Below are positions 26,605-35,914 of a stretch of DNA of 64,000 nucleotides, one piece after another. How positions within the stretch are numbered: the stretch's first letter is position 1; the number at the start of each line of letters is the position of its first letter. The notes under the pieces were generated by a model. The model ran no database searches. It was not told the origin of the DNA and saw only the letters and a program-made list of their open reading frames with translations. The translations under genes were made by a program, and so were the position numbers. Source of the stretch: Salinivenus lutea (lineage in GTDB: Bacteria; Bacteroidota; Rhodothermia; Rhodothermales; Salinibacteraceae); contig NCRC01000010.1 in NCBI GenBank assembly GCA_002894685.1, positions 1 to 64,000 of the forward strand, read 5' to 3'.

Positions 26605-27288
26605 ATGTCTGCGCCTCCGCTCTTGGCCACCCGCGACCTCACCCGCGTTCTCGACGGGACCGTACTGGTGGAGGGGGTATCGATTGAGGTGCGGGCCGAG
26701 GAAGTGTTCGTCGTCTTTGGGCCGTCGGGGGCCGGCAAGACCTCGCTCCTTCGCCTCCTCAACCGCCTCGACGAACCGACGCGCGGCACCGTGTGGCTCG
26801 ACGGCACGGACTACCGCGACATTGAGCCGCGCACGCTGCGCCGGCGGGTGGGGTGGGTGCCGCAGGCGCCGACGCTCATTGAGGGCACGGTCGCGGCCAA
26901 CGTGGCCTGGGGGCCGACCCTGCGGGACGAGCCGGTGGACGACGACCGCCTGCACGAATTACTCGATCGGCTCGGCCTGTCGGGCTTCGCCCAGCGGGAC
27001 GCCGATCGCCTCTCCGGCGGCGAAGCCCAGCGCGTGGCCATCGCCCGCACCCTCTTCAACGACCCCGACCTCGTGCTCCTCGACGAACCCGCGTCCAGCC
27101 TCGACGCCGCGGCGGCCGACCGGGTGGAGTCGCTTCTGCAAGAGGTGATGGCGGACCTGTCGCTCACCGCCGTGCTCGTTACCCACGATGCCGGCCGGGC
27201 GCGACGGATGGGCCACCGCGGGGTGCGTCTCCAGAACGGGCGGGTGGCGGCCCTCGGCGCCCTCGACGCTGTTCTGCAAGCCTCCTAA
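26605..27288 (+). CDS. fetA: ABC transporter ATPase, FetA-like
   Basis: 227 aa single ATPase domain. Walker A GPSGAGKTS at 39-47, Q-loop GWVPQAPTL, signature LSGGEAQRV, Walker B LVLLDEPASSLD, and the H-loop VTHD. The gene for an UPF0014 permease starts 24 bp downstream, which identifies it as the FetA partner rather than a phosphate or amino-acid importer ATPase. FetAB of E. coli exports iron and protects against peroxide. Whether it handles another metal here cannot be told. Confidence 0.88.
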   Translation: MSAPPLLATRDLTRVLDGTVLVEGVSIEVRAEEVFVVFGPSGAGKTSLLRLLNRLDEPTRGTVWLDGTDYRDIEPRTLRRRVGWVPQAPTLIEGTVAANVAWGPTLRDEPVDDDRLHELLDRLGLSGFAQRDADRLSGGEAQRVAIARTLFNDPDLVLLDEPASSLDAAAADRVESLLQEVMADLSLTAVLVTHDAGRARRMGHRGVRLQNGRVAALGALDAVLQAS

Positions 27289-27312
27289 GCCTGTCTGGTT
27301 CGCTCCAGTCCC

Positions 27313-28122
27313 ATGCTCCAGGACCTCCTCCAGCACATCCAAGACCCCATCGTCTGGACCGGCCTCGCGCAGGTCGGCGCCGCGTCGGTGCTGGCGGCCC
27401 TCGTGGTGCTCCTCTCGCGGCAGCGGGGCCTCAAGCTTGAGACGGAGTTGAGTGTCGCGTTCGTCCGCGGCTTCGTCCAGATCGTGGCCGTGGGGCTCGT
27501 GATCGGCCTGCTGCTGGCGGTGCCCGTGGCGTGGAGCGCGCTCATCCTGCTCGGCATGACCGGCGGGGCGACCTGGATCTCGCGGCAGCGCGGGGCGGGA
27601 CTCCCCGGCGTCACGCAGGTGTCGTTTTTGTCCATCAGTGCGGGGGCCGGGCTCGTGATTGTGACGATGACGGCGGCCGGGGCCATCGAGCCGACGGTGC
27701 GCAGCCTGGTGCCGGTGGGCAGCCTCGTCATCGCCAACGCGATGAAAATCAACGGCCTGGCGCTGAACCGGCTAAAAGACGAGCTGCGCGACAAGCGGGC
27801 CGAGATCGAGGTGGGGCTGGCACTCGGCGGCCCGCCGCCCGCCGTGCTCGCGCGACATCTGCGCACCAGCGTGCAGGCGTCGCTCATCCCGGTGGTCGAT
27901 TCGCTGAAGAGCCTGGGCTGGGTCTGGATTCCCGGCGTGATGGCCGGAATGATCCTGGGGGGCGAGAATCCCGTCTACGCCGCCCTCTACCAGTTTGTCA
28001 TCATGGCCATGATCTTCGCGGCGGGCGGCCTCACCAGCATGCTCACGAGCCTCCTCATGGGGCGTCGTGTCATCACGGAGGCGGAGCAACTGCGCCACAT
28101 CCCGGCCTCCGAGGGCGGGTGA
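27313..28122 (+). CDS. fetB: UPF0014-family ABC permease, FetB-like
   Basis: 269 aa with about seven membrane helices. Family motifs: FVRGFVQIVAVGLVIG near the start, LVPVGSLVIANAMKINGLALNR in the middle, and SLKSLGWVWIPGVMAGMILGG. Forms the membrane part of a putative metal exporter with the ATPase encoded 24 bp upstream. The family also includes plant STAR2/ALS3 proteins tied to aluminium tolerance. It ends 14 bp before the convergent lipase gene, closing the long plus-strand run that begins at arsR. Confidence 0.9.
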   Translation: MLQDLLQHIQDPIVWTGLAQVGAASVLAALVVLLSRQRGLKLETELSVAFVRGFVQIVAVGLVIGLLLAVPVAWSALILLGMTGGATWISRQRGAGLPGVTQVSFLSISAGAGLVIVTMTAAGAIEPTVRSLVPVGSLVIANAMKINGLALNRLKDELRDKRAEIEVGLALGGPPPAVLARHLRTSVQASLIPVVDSLKSLGWVWIPGVMAGMILGGENPVYAALYQFVIMAMIFAAGGLTSMLTSLLMGRRVITEAEQLRHIPASEGG

Positions 28123-28136
28123 CGCGGGCGAGCGCC

Positions 28137-29333
28137 TCACGCGTCGCTCGTTGTGGACAGCCAGCGCCGCAGGTGTTCCGTGACGGCGGGGGCGTGGAGG
28201 AGGTCCAGGTGCCCGCGGTTCTCCACGACCTGACGGGTGGCTGAGCGCGTCGGCCCTGTGGCGTCGAGGGCACTTGCGACCGGGACGAGCCCGTCCCCGA
28301 CCGCGTCCCGGGCCGGTGGGCGTGAGGTTAAGGCGGCTGCGACGTAGAGGGAGCGGCCAGGGGGACGATCGGGCGTGTCGTCGTGGGCCGCGTCGGGGGC
28401 GATTGTGCCGTGCCGAAGGTCCTGAATGCCGCGGCTCCGAAGGGTGGCGAGCGAGGCAAAGGGCGCGGTGACGGGCGTCCGCCGAAGCTGCTGTTCGACC
28501 CACGCCCCTGCGCGCTCGAGCGGAGACCCCCGGTGGGGCGTGCCGAGGTAGATGGTATTCGTGACGAGGCGGGGCCATCGGGCGGCGGCACGGTGCGCGT
28601 GGCGGACGGCACTGCGGGCCACCAGGCCGCCCATGCTGTGCGTCACCAGGACGATGCGGGAGGGGCCCGCCGATGGGGACGTCAGCCGTGACAGGTGCTC
28701 GTGCAGGGCCTGCCCGTTCTTTGAGATGGAGCGGCCCGTGTTGTAGCGGGCGAGCACGGGCGTGCCGCCGACGGGGGCGGCGAGGGCCTCAACGTGGCCG
28801 GGGCGCTTGGCCGTCGGGGCCCAGGCGCGGTCGCTGAGGCAGAGGCCGTGGACGAACACGACGAGGGTGTCGGCGTCCGTCGCGCTGGCGGGGAGGCGTT
28901 GGCCCTCGGGCGTGCGCAGCGAGAACGAGCAGGCCAGGGGGCTGTCGGACGCGGCGAGGTGATCGCCGAACACGCCGTTGAGGATGGACAGCACCCGCCG
29001 GCGCTTGTCGGTGTCCGGGAGCGGCGTGGGCGCCAGAATCTGCGCGACGGTCCCGAGGGCCTGTCCTGTGCTGTGCCCGGCCAGCTGGGTGAGGCCCCGC
29101 ACGGTGCGGTAGACAAAGCCGGTGAGCCCGGCGGTGCGCGAGGGGGCCTCGGCCCCTGGGCGGAGCGACGCCCACACGGCAGCGTGGACGGCCTCCACGA
29201 GCCGGGTCGTCCCGAGGGTCGCCTCCGTCGCAAGCTGGGCAAGTCCCGGCAGGTCGGCGGGGTGAACATGTTGGGGCGTCGGGTCGTCCGAGCGTGCCGA
29301 GGCATCAGAATGAGGGGCCGTGGGGGACGTCAT
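28137..29333 (-). CDS. Alpha/beta-hydrolase, lipase/PGAP1-like
   Basis: 398 aa, no signal peptide. After a ~130-residue helical N-terminal region, the hydrolase core has the oxyanion loop VVFVHGLCLSDRAW near 158-171 and the nucleophile elbow THSMGG with Ser233. NTIYLGTPHRGSPLE follows, as in PGAP1 and triacylglycerol lipases. The likely acid and His are in AVGDGLVPV and ENRGHLDLL near the end. Probably an ester or lipid hydrolase; substrate unknown. Confidence 0.8.
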   Translation of the reverse strand: MTSPTAPHSDASARSDDPTPQHVHPADLPGLAQLATEATLGTTRLVEAVHAAVWASLRPGAEAPSRTAGLTGFVYRTVRGLTQLAGHSTGQALGTVAQILAPTPLPDTDKRRRVLSILNGVFGDHLAASDSPLACSFSLRTPEGQRLPASATDADTLVVFVHGLCLSDRAWAPTAKRPGHVEALAAPVGGTPVLARYNTGRSISKNGQALHEHLSRLTSPSAGPSRIVLVTHSMGGLVARSAVRHAHRAAARWPRLVTNTIYLGTPHRGSPLERAGAWVEQQLRRTPVTAPFASLATLRSRGIQDLRHGTIAPDAAHDDTPDRPPGRSLYVAAALTSRPPARDAVGDGLVPVASALDATGPTRSATRQVVENRGHLDLLHAPAVTEHLRRWLSTTSDA

Positions 29334-29468
29334 GCGGCGGCGGGGAGCGAGCGGGAGGAACGAGCACCGGAACGGTCCAAACGCACCGCGACAGCAAAAG
29401 ACCCATCGAAGGCAACAACCCTCATCGGTCGCCGGCGGGGGGCGACGCGCGCCTTCCCGAGAGCACAG

Positions 29469-30617
29469 TCAGGCGTCCGGCGACCCGGACGGAGCGGCGT
29501 TCGACTGGTGTGGGGGATGGGCCTCGTCCGTGGAGCGGGGCGGGCCGCCCGACGCGCGCTCGGGCCGCCCCGAGACTCCTTCTTCGCTTCGCTCAGTGTG
29601 CAGGTGCACCACGCGCTGCGGGAAGGGAATCTCGATGCCGGCGGCGCGGAAGCGGGTGAGGGCCGCGCGGTACACCTGGTCGCGGACCCTGCGCTTCCCG
29701 CGCGGCGCGTCGATCCACACCAGCACCTGAAGTTCGATGGCGTTGTCGCCGAGCGCGACAACGTTCACCTCCGGGGCCGGCGCGTCCAGGATGCGGGGCT
29801 GCCCGCGAACGATGTCCTGCAAGAGTTCGCTGGCCCGGGCGAGGTCGGTGTCGTAGCCCACTCCGATCCGCAGGTCGATCCGCGTCCGCTGCTCCGGGAG
29901 CATGTGGTTGATAATCACCTCGCGGCCGAGCACGTCGTTCGGGATCATCACGATCTCGTTGTCGCGGGTGCGGATGATGGTCTTGTGCAGGGTGATTTCG
30001 AGGACGTCGCCCACATAGTCGCGCACCTGGATGCGGTCGCCCACCCGGAAGTTGCGGTCGGCCGTGAGGGTGACGCCGGTGAGCACGTTGGAGAGGATCG
30101 TTTTGGCCGCCAGGGCCACGGCCAGCCCGGCGATGCCGAGCGAGGCGAGGAAGGCGGTCACCTGAATGCCGAGGGCGCTCAGGGCCAGCAGGAGGCCGAC
30201 CATCCAGATCACGTAGACGGCCGTCAGGTCCAGGAGGCGCACGATCCGCTCGTCGACGTCGGTGTCGGTGCGCTGGGCGAGCGGCAGCCCGTACTCCCGG
30301 ACGGCGGTCTTGACGAGGCTGGCGAGGATCCAGGTGCCGGTGAGGAGAAGGACGGCCCGCTGCGCCCCGTCCCACCGCGCAAACTGCTCCTGGATGGCCG
30401 GGATGCGGTACAGGGCCACGTTGAGAGAAACGAGCGCCACCGCGACGCTGAGGGGGGGACCCAGGATGCGGAGCAGGAGGGCGTCGATGCGGTAGCGCCC
30501 GCCCTCGGCCTTTTGGGCGAGCCACTGGACGCCGTGGTAGAGCGCATAGCCCGCGATCCACCCGCCCGCCACGATGGCGAGGGACACGAGCACCTGGGCG
30601 ACGGCGATGCTGTTCAT
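29469..30617 (-). CDS. MscS-family mechanosensitive channel
   Basis: 382 aa. N-terminal membrane helices are followed by the pore-lining helix, LASLGIAGLAVALAAKTILSN, and the MscS beta domain: FRVGDRIQVRDYVGDVLEITL, then RTRDNEIVMIPNDVLG. The last ~60 residues are a charged, low-complexity tail. Such channels release solutes on osmotic downshock, sensible in a halophile. 121 bp upstream of the acyltransferase gene, same strand. Confidence 0.92.
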   Translation of the reverse strand: MNSIAVAQVLVSLAIVAGGWIAGYALYHGVQWLAQKAEGGRYRIDALLLRILGPPLSVAVALVSLNVALYRIPAIQEQFARWDGAQRAVLLLTGTWILASLVKTAVREYGLPLAQRTDTDVDERIVRLLDLTAVYVIWMVGLLLALSALGIQVTAFLASLGIAGLAVALAAKTILSNVLTGVTLTADRNFRVGDRIQVRDYVGDVLEITLHKTIIRTRDNEIVMIPNDVLGREVIINHMLPEQRTRIDLRIGVGYDTDLARASELLQDIVRGQPRILDAPAPEVNVVALGDNAIELQVLVWIDAPRGKRRVRDQVYRAALTRFRAAGIEIPFPQRVVHLHTERSEEGVSGRPERASGGPPRSTDEAHPPHQSNAAPSGSPDA

Positions 30618-30737
30618 AGGAGAACCGGAGGAGCGAACAAAGAGGTGGCCTCCGACTACGCGGCCGGGGGCTCCTCGGATCCCCCGGGGCCGACCGCCAG
30701 TCCGCCCCTCTGCCTCGACGCGAGAGCACAGGGACGG

Positions 30738-31802
30738 TCACTCGATGGGCGGGTGGGGCGGGTTCGACCAGCGAACGAGCAGGACGTGGCCGACCAGCGC
30801 CAGGGCAGACGCAGCGACCGCCCCACTCCCGACCGTCCAGCCAAAGAGCCCGGCCCCGAGCCCAAACAGCAGGGCCCACCAGAGCGGCACGCCAAACATG
30901 CCCACGGCGAACTTAAGCGAGGCCGTAAACGGCGCCTCGTCCACCCGCTGCATCAGGGTGCTCGTGAGCCACAGCGGGCCGGCGTTCAGGGGGCTGAGGG
31001 CCCAGGCCACCGACTCCAGCCACGGGCGGTGCGCGTCCTTGGGCGGGAGCGTGTCCGGGGCCTCCAGGGCCTGCGTCATCTCCGGAAACGAGAGCCCCTC
31101 GGTGTGCCGGTTGATTCGGGCCACGCGCTCGCGGTAGTCGTCCGTCTTTTCGGGAATCAGCAGGCCGTCCTTCATCGCAGCCGCGAGATCATCGCGAAGG
31201 GCGTTCATGCCCGTGGCCGCGTCGTTGCGGTACCGCTCCATGTACGCGGACGCCGGGAGTGGCTCGCCAAAGACGATTGACACTTTAAAGCCCGGGCGGC
31301 AAAGGTGGTAGTAGTTGAGGCCGACGGGCACGAGCTGGACCTCCTGATCGGGCGGGGCCTCCCCCTGGGCGGTGAGGGCCAGCCGGGCGCTCCCGCGGCT
31401 CAGGGGCCGGAGGTAGTAGGTGTGGGCGTGCTCGGCCTCCGAGAACATGACCACCGAACCGCCCTGGATGAGGTGGTCTCGCTGATCGGCGAAGACGTCT
31501 TTGTTTTTGGCCACCTTCTTCAATCCGTCCCGGCGCCGGTAGATCGGTTCCATGTGCAGCGCGTCCAGCACCCAGTCGAACGGCGTTCCGAAGACGGACG
31601 CACGGCTCAGAAAGGTGAGCTTGACGGGCGAAAAGATGCCCACCAGGAGGGCGTCGAGGAAGGCGTTCTGATGGTTAGGCGAGAGGATGCAGGGCTGATC
31701 CCACGCCACCCGGTGCCGGCCGCGCACTTCCACCCGGCTGAACATGAACCAGCTCGTCACGCGCACGAGCATCGCCACGAGGTGGTAGAACAGACGCTTC
31801 AT
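30738..31802 (-). CDS. PlsC-like lysophospholipid acyltransferase
   Basis: 354 aa from ATG 31802 ([13 protein letters not shown]); the frame extends further upstream without features. Motif I is [10 protein letters not shown] (NHxxxxD), with [10 protein letters not shown] near the second motif and LVPVGLNYY in the fourth. The N-terminal hydrophobic anchor and two C-terminal helices ([31 protein letters not shown]) mark a membrane enzyme that acylates a glycerolipid. Exact acceptor unknown; the C-terminal membrane pair is not in classic PlsC. Confidence 0.85.
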   Translation of the reverse strand: MKRLFYHLVAMLVRVTSWFMFSRVEVRGRHRVAWDQPCILSPNHQNAFLDALLVGIFSPVKLTFLSRASVFGTPFDWVLDALHMEPIYRRRDGLKKVAKNKDVFADQRDHLIQGGSVVMFSEAEHAHTYYLRPLSRGSARLALTAQGEAPPDQEVQLVPVGLNYYHLCRPGFKVSIVFGEPLPASAYMERYRNDAATGMNALRDDLAAAMKDGLLIPEKTDDYRERVARINRHTEGLSFPEMTQALEAPDTLPPKDAHRPWLESVAWALSPLNAGPLWLTSTLMQRVDEAPFTASLKFAVGMFGVPLWWALLFGLGAGLFGWTVGSGAVAASALALVGHVLLVRWSNPPHPPIE

Positions 31803-32449
31803 GGGGGGGCAATGAGGAGTGCAAAGGGACCAGCGATTGGGGGAGGGGCCAACATCCCCCGCAGAATGAAAGGGCGAATCGGGACCAAATGTGCCGGATG
31901 CCCCCCACCGGGCCTGGGCCCCGCACCTGTAGCGGAGGGGCCTGTCCAGCACGCGGGGGACGAGGCGGAGGGGAATCAGCGGGACGATTATCCCAAACGA
32001 GCGTCCACGGTGGTGAGCAGGGAGGCGAGGTCGGACCTGAAACGATTCCTTTCCCTCCCGGGCGGAGCAGCACAGGTGCGACCCCGATCATAGGCGGCAC
32101 CGGGCCGAAAAACAAGATCCGACAGGCGGCCCAAAGATCGTTGATCGGGGGGCGACCGGGAATGACAGTTGTTACGTTCCTTCTATTCCTCTCTTGTAGC
32201 AGAAAATATCGAATATCGGCCCCGCGCACGCTGTACAACCATTGTCGTCGTTGCTTCGAGCCCCTCCTTATAAGCATTCTCTCGCGCCCTGAAGCCGCAT
32301 CCGCGGGGCCAGCGCCCTCTCCGCTTCCAGCCGGAGCGTGCCTTCTCACGTATTCGAAAACAGCATATTTCGGATTCACATCCTCGGGGCCCGCGGCATC
32401 GTCGGGCGATGCCCGCGAACAGTTTATTTTGCCTTGCCTGCCGGTTCCC
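31803..32449. other. Divergent intergenic region with hairpin
   Basis: 647 bp with no convincing gene. It holds a repeated motif at 32165, and a hairpin at about 32392-32417 (CGCGGCATCG/CGATGCCCGCG, one bulged base) followed by AACAGTTTATTTT just before the DUF4864-like gene. The hairpin could be an attenuator or a terminator. A frame open from 31889 through the next gene has no start signal. Confidence 0.4.
32165..32178 (+). promoter_or_regulatory. Copy of AGTYGTTACGYT motif
   Basis: ACAGTTGTTACGTT, identical over 14 bases to the copy at 33038-33051. About 270 bp before the DUF4864-like gene. Confidence 0.35.
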
Positions 32450-32998
32450 ATGCTTGCGCCCATGCTTCTCTTGATGTCCCTCCTCTGTGTTGCCCCAACC
32501 GGAACTGGTCCCGCGGCATGTGATCGGGGCCCTGGCCCCGCCGACGCACCGCCTGCACTGTCCTCGCCCCTCCACTCTGTGCCCGCTGATTCCCTCCCAG
32601 AACCGTCCCCCGCGCTCTCCCCGACCGAGGTCGTCCGCCTACAGGTGGAGGCGCTCGGCGACAACGACACCCCACGCGAGGATGCGGGAATCGAGGCGGC
32701 CTTCCGCTTCGCGTCACCGGCCAACAAACGAGCGACCGGGCCCCTCCGTCGCTTCCGCCGACTGTTCGACACGCCGGCCTACGAACCGATGATTGACCAC
32801 GACGGCGCCACCTACAGCTCGCCCCACGTTGAAGAGGACAGGGCGCAGATGGGGGTGATCCTGACCACCAACGAAGGCACCCGCGTGGGCTACCTGTTCC
32901 GGCTCTCCCGGCAGTCCGACGCCCCACACGAGGACTGCTGGATGACCGATGCGGTCCAGCGCGTTCCCGTCGAGAACATTCCCACCCAACGAATCTGA
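32450..32998 (+). CDS. Secreted DUF4864-like protein
   Basis: 182 aa from ATG 32450 ([13 protein letters not shown]), chosen because it opens a signal peptide; the frame is open far upstream. After a Pro/Ser-rich linker the domain begins [18 protein letters not shown] and continues [19 protein letters not shown], then GYLFRLSRQ and [11 protein letters not shown]. This resembles DUF4864, a small cystatin-like domain common in secreted proteins, of unknown function. Two intergenic regions with the same GTTGTTACGTT motif flank it. Confidence 0.65.
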   Translation: MLAPMLLLMSLLCVAPTGTGPAACDRGPGPADAPPALSSPLHSVPADSLPEPSPALSPTEVVRLQVEALGDNDTPREDAGIEAAFRFASPANKRATGPLRRFRRLFDTPAYEPMIDHDGATYSSPHVEEDRAQMGVILTTNEGTRVGYLFRLSRQSDAPHEDCWMTDAVQRVPVENIPTQRI

Positions 32999-33326
32999 AC
33001 ATGGGCCTTCGAGACGGGAGGACCCGGCCCCCGCCTCACAGTTGTTACGTTACCACTACTCCTCCGAGGGAGCGGACAATGAGGGAAATCAGCCCATCCG
33101 AGCGCGTGCAAGCATCCAGGCCGCCCGAATAACGCACACTCGCAATTCGCCGATGCACCGGGGACATCGCCCTCGGCGGTTCCGGTCCTGACCGGAGAAC
33201 AACACAAGGCGTGCGGATTCCCCGCAACGCCCGCCGAGTATAACCGCTACTCCCTGCGTTGCCGTGGCGCCGGTGCGCAGCGCCACCGTCCCGTTCTTCC
33301 TTCTGTTTCTCTTCCCCAACCGTTCA
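32999..33326. other. Intergenic, repeated motif only
   Basis: 328 bp before the SDR gene. Apart from the 14-mer at 33038 I see no gene, tRNA or strong hairpin. Confidence 0.35.
33038..33051 (+). promoter_or_regulatory. Copy of AGTYGTTACGYT motif
   Basis: ACAGTTGTTACGTT, identical to the copy at 32165. About 275 bp before the SDR gene, a similar offset to that of the other copy from its gene. Confidence 0.35.
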
Positions 33327-34247
33327 ATGAGTGCACGCCCTGAGTCTCTCGCCGCCGTTACCGACATCGACTGCACGGGTCAGGTGGCCCTCGTCACCGG
33401 CTCTACGAGCGGCATCGGCCGTGTGGCGGCCCATGCGCTGGGGCGGCTCGGGGCCGAGGTGATCGTGCACGGCCGCGACCGTCAGGCGGGAGAGGCGGTC
33501 GTGGAGGGCATCCGCGAGGAGAGAGGGACGGCCACGTTCGTCGCGGCCGACTTCACGAAAGCCGGAGAGATTCGGGCGTTGGCGGCGGCCGTTCGGGCGA
33601 ACACCAACGGCCTTGATCTTCTGCTTAACAACGCTGGGGGACTGTTTCGGCAGGGCCACCGTGTGGAAAGAATTGAGCGCACGTTCTACGTGAACCACCT
33701 GGCCCCATACCTGCTGACTGCCGCCCTGCTCGATCACTTGCGCGAGGGCGCTCGCGTTGTCACGACCGCCTCCGATGCCCACCGCGGCGCCCAGTTCGAC
33801 CTCGATCGTGTGCACACCATCGACGGATATTCCGGAATGGGGGCCTACGCTCATTCGAAGCTCGCGAACGTACTGTTTGCGTCGGAGCTGGCTCGCCGCC
33901 TGGAGTCGGCGGGCCGACCCGTCGTGTCGAACAGCGTCCACCCCGGGTTCGTCCCCGGAAGCCAGTTTGGGCGGTTCCTGCCCGGGCCGCTCTCGGGGCT
34001 GTTTCGGATGCTCGGCGGGGTGCCGGGGACGTCTTCGGTGGCCGACGGGGCCGCGGAGCTTCTGCACGTGGCCCTCTCCCCGGAGACGGCGGGCGTCTCG
34101 GGGCGGTACTTTTCGGGACAGTCCCCCACCCCGCCGTCGAACGCCGCACAGGATCCCGGGGCCGCTGCGCATCTATGGGATCGGAGCGCGGAGATGCTGG
34201 ACATCCAGGTCCCGATGGGCGACGTGGGGGCGCGCCGGGGCCCGTAG
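33327..34247 (+). CDS. Short-chain dehydrogenase/reductase, retinol-dehydrogenase-like
   Basis: 306 aa from ATG 33327 (MSARPESLAAV). Rossmann motif TGSTSGIG at 24-31, NNAG near 105, catalytic Ser in TTASDAH and YAHSK as the Tyr-Lys pair. VHPGFVPG follows. Layout and length match the WW-oxidoreductase/retinol-dehydrogenase branch with NADP preference (HGRDR after strand 2). Substrate not predictable; no linked pathway genes. Confidence 0.88.
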   Translation: MSARPESLAAVTDIDCTGQVALVTGSTSGIGRVAAHALGRLGAEVIVHGRDRQAGEAVVEGIREERGTATFVAADFTKAGEIRALAAAVRANTNGLDLLLNNAGGLFRQGHRVERIERTFYVNHLAPYLLTAALLDHLREGARVVTTASDAHRGAQFDLDRVHTIDGYSGMGAYAHSKLANVLFASELARRLESAGRPVVSNSVHPGFVPGSQFGRFLPGPLSGLFRMLGGVPGTSSVADGAAELLHVALSPETAGVSGRYFSGQSPTPPSNAAQDPGAAAHLWDRSAEMLDIQVPMGDVGARRGP

Positions 34248-34460
34248 GCACGAACGAGGCCCTGAGTCCCCCTCGGCGAATCACAGGACCCAGATTCTAT
34301 AGTGGACACGCCCAGGGGTGTGGGGGGCGTGTAACGTATTGGGTGGGCCTGCCGGGGCAGGGGCTCCTGTTACGAGCCCTTCTCAACTCTCCGCGGACGG
34401 ACAGGTGTGGGTGCTTCACAGAATACTTGTTCTCCGCACCGAAAGAGAGGCAGCGCGGAC

Positions 34461-34479
34461 GACCGCGGGAGCCGCGGTC
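34461..34479. promoter_or_regulatory. Perfect palindrome before GlpA-like gene
   Basis: GACCGCGG-GAG-CCGCGGTC, 8-bp arms (9 with the flanking C/G), 52 bp before the GlpA-like start. Could be an operator or a leader hairpin; no T tract follows. Confidence 0.4.
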
Positions 34480-34531
34480 GATCTCGGATGTCCGGGGCCG
34501 CTGCCCGCTCGCTCATTGACCTTCTCTTCAG

Positions 34532-35755
34532 ATGACACGATCTCCTACGGTCCTCGTCGTTGGGGGCGGCGCCACCGGCACTGGCATCGCCCGCGACCTT
34601 GCGTTGCGCGGGGTGGAGGTGTTGCTCGTGGAGCGACACGGGCTCTCCAGTGGAGCCTCCAGCCGCTCTCATGGCCTGCTCCACAGCGGGGCCCGCTACG
34701 CGGAGGCCGATGCGGTGGGGGCGGAGGAGTGCATCGCGGAAAATCGGACCCTTCGTTCCATCGCCGGGGCGTGCATTCGCAACACCGGCGGCCTCTTCGT
34801 TCAGCTGGCCGGCGATGACCCGGAATACTTCGAGGAGAAGCGGGCCGCCTGCGATGCGATTGGAATCGAGACGGACCTGCTCAGCGCGGCGGAGGCCCAG
34901 GCGCGCGTGCCGGAATTATCGGATGCGGTAGAGCGGGCAATGTGGGTGCCCGACGGGGTGATCTATCCGTCGCGCCTCAGTGCGGCCAACGCCGCCGACG
35001 CCGAGGCCCACGGCGGGTTTGTTCGGCCGCACGCGCCTCTCGAAGACCTGGTCGTTGAAGGGGGGCGAATCGTGAAGGCGAGGATCGGTGGAGCGGTCGA
35101 CACGACGGTCGAGCCTACGTACGTCGTGAACGCGACTGGGGCCTGGGCGGGATCGGTGGGGGCGATGGCTGGCGTTTCCGTGGAGATGGCGCCGTCGCGG
35201 GGCGTGATGATTTCGGTGGAGTACGACGGCCTGGGCCCGGTGCTCAATCGATGCCGCGACCCGGACGACGGAGACATTGTTGTGCCGCACGACGGGGAGG
35301 TGGTGCTCGGCACCACGAGCGTGCCGGTGTCGGACCCGGACGATTATGAGAAGGCCGAGTGGGAGGTGGACGTGTCCTTCCGGGAGTGCGCCGCGATGCT
35401 GCCCCCTGTGGCTGACGCCCCGACGGTCCGCACGTGGTGGGGCGTGCGGCCGCTGTACGCCCCGGATGAGCAGAAAGGCGAACGACGCGGCATCTCGCGG
35501 GGGTTCTTCACCCTGGACCACGCCGCCGACGGGGTCGACAATTTCGTTAGCGTCGTTGGCGGCAAGCTGACAACCTACCGTCAGATGGCCGAGGCGGCCT
35601 CCGACCTCGTCTGCGACAAGCTGGGCGTAGAGGCAGCGTGCGAGACGGCCACCCGCCCGCTCCCGGGAGCCGATCAGCCCGACCAGCTCGATGCGTTCGT
35701 TGCGGCCTATGACGGGCAGGGGCCGACCGATGCAGGTGTCGTAGAGCAGGGCTGA
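34532..35755 (+). CDS. FAD-dependent glycerol-3-phosphate dehydrogenase, GlpA-like
   Basis: 407 aa. The dinucleotide-binding motif VVGGGATGTGIARDLALRG opens the protein and is followed by LVERHGLSSGASSRSHGLLHSGARY, typical of GlpA/GlpD. Later blocks are VVNATGAWAG, GTTSVPVSDPDDYEKAEWEV, WWGVRPLYAPDE and VSVVGGKLTTYRQMAE. It oxidises glycerol-3-phosphate to DHAP. The protein stops after the FAD domain and lacks the C-terminal [2Fe-2S]/BFD-like part of E. coli GlpA. No glpB, glpC or glpK adjoins. The sequence looks close to haloarchaeal GlpA as I remember it, hinting at transfer, but this is unverified. Confidence 0.85.
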   Translation: MTRSPTVLVVGGGATGTGIARDLALRGVEVLLVERHGLSSGASSRSHGLLHSGARYAEADAVGAEECIAENRTLRSIAGACIRNTGGLFVQLAGDDPEYFEEKRAACDAIGIETDLLSAAEAQARVPELSDAVERAMWVPDGVIYPSRLSAANAADAEAHGGFVRPHAPLEDLVVEGGRIVKARIGGAVDTTVEPTYVVNATGAWAGSVGAMAGVSVEMAPSRGVMISVEYDGLGPVLNRCRDPDDGDIVVPHDGEVVLGTTSVPVSDPDDYEKAEWEVDVSFRECAAMLPPVADAPTVRTWWGVRPLYAPDEQKGERRGISRGFFTLDHAADGVDNFVSVVGGKLTTYRQMAEAASDLVCDKLGVEAACETATRPLPGADQPDQLDAFVAAYDGQGPTDAGVVEQG

Positions 35756-35914
35756 CGAGCGGCGGATCTGGTGTCGCGGCAGGGCCTCACGAACGAGGCC
35801 GCACGAACGAGGCCGGCGGCCGGTCCGTGTCCTGATTTCGGCCCGATGTTCCGCCGTTGGGGAGCGGGGACCACGATTGCCCCCGACGCGCTGGCGCGGG
35901 CCCGGCCGCACCGG

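Noticed and set aside
28794-31280. 828-aa plus-strand open frame
   Set aside because: Runs opposite the lipase, mscS and plsC-like genes, all of which have clear motifs.
31889-32449. N-terminal extension of the DUF4864-like protein
   Set aside because: It would put the signal peptide in the middle of the protein and cross a hairpin; the start at 32450 is better.
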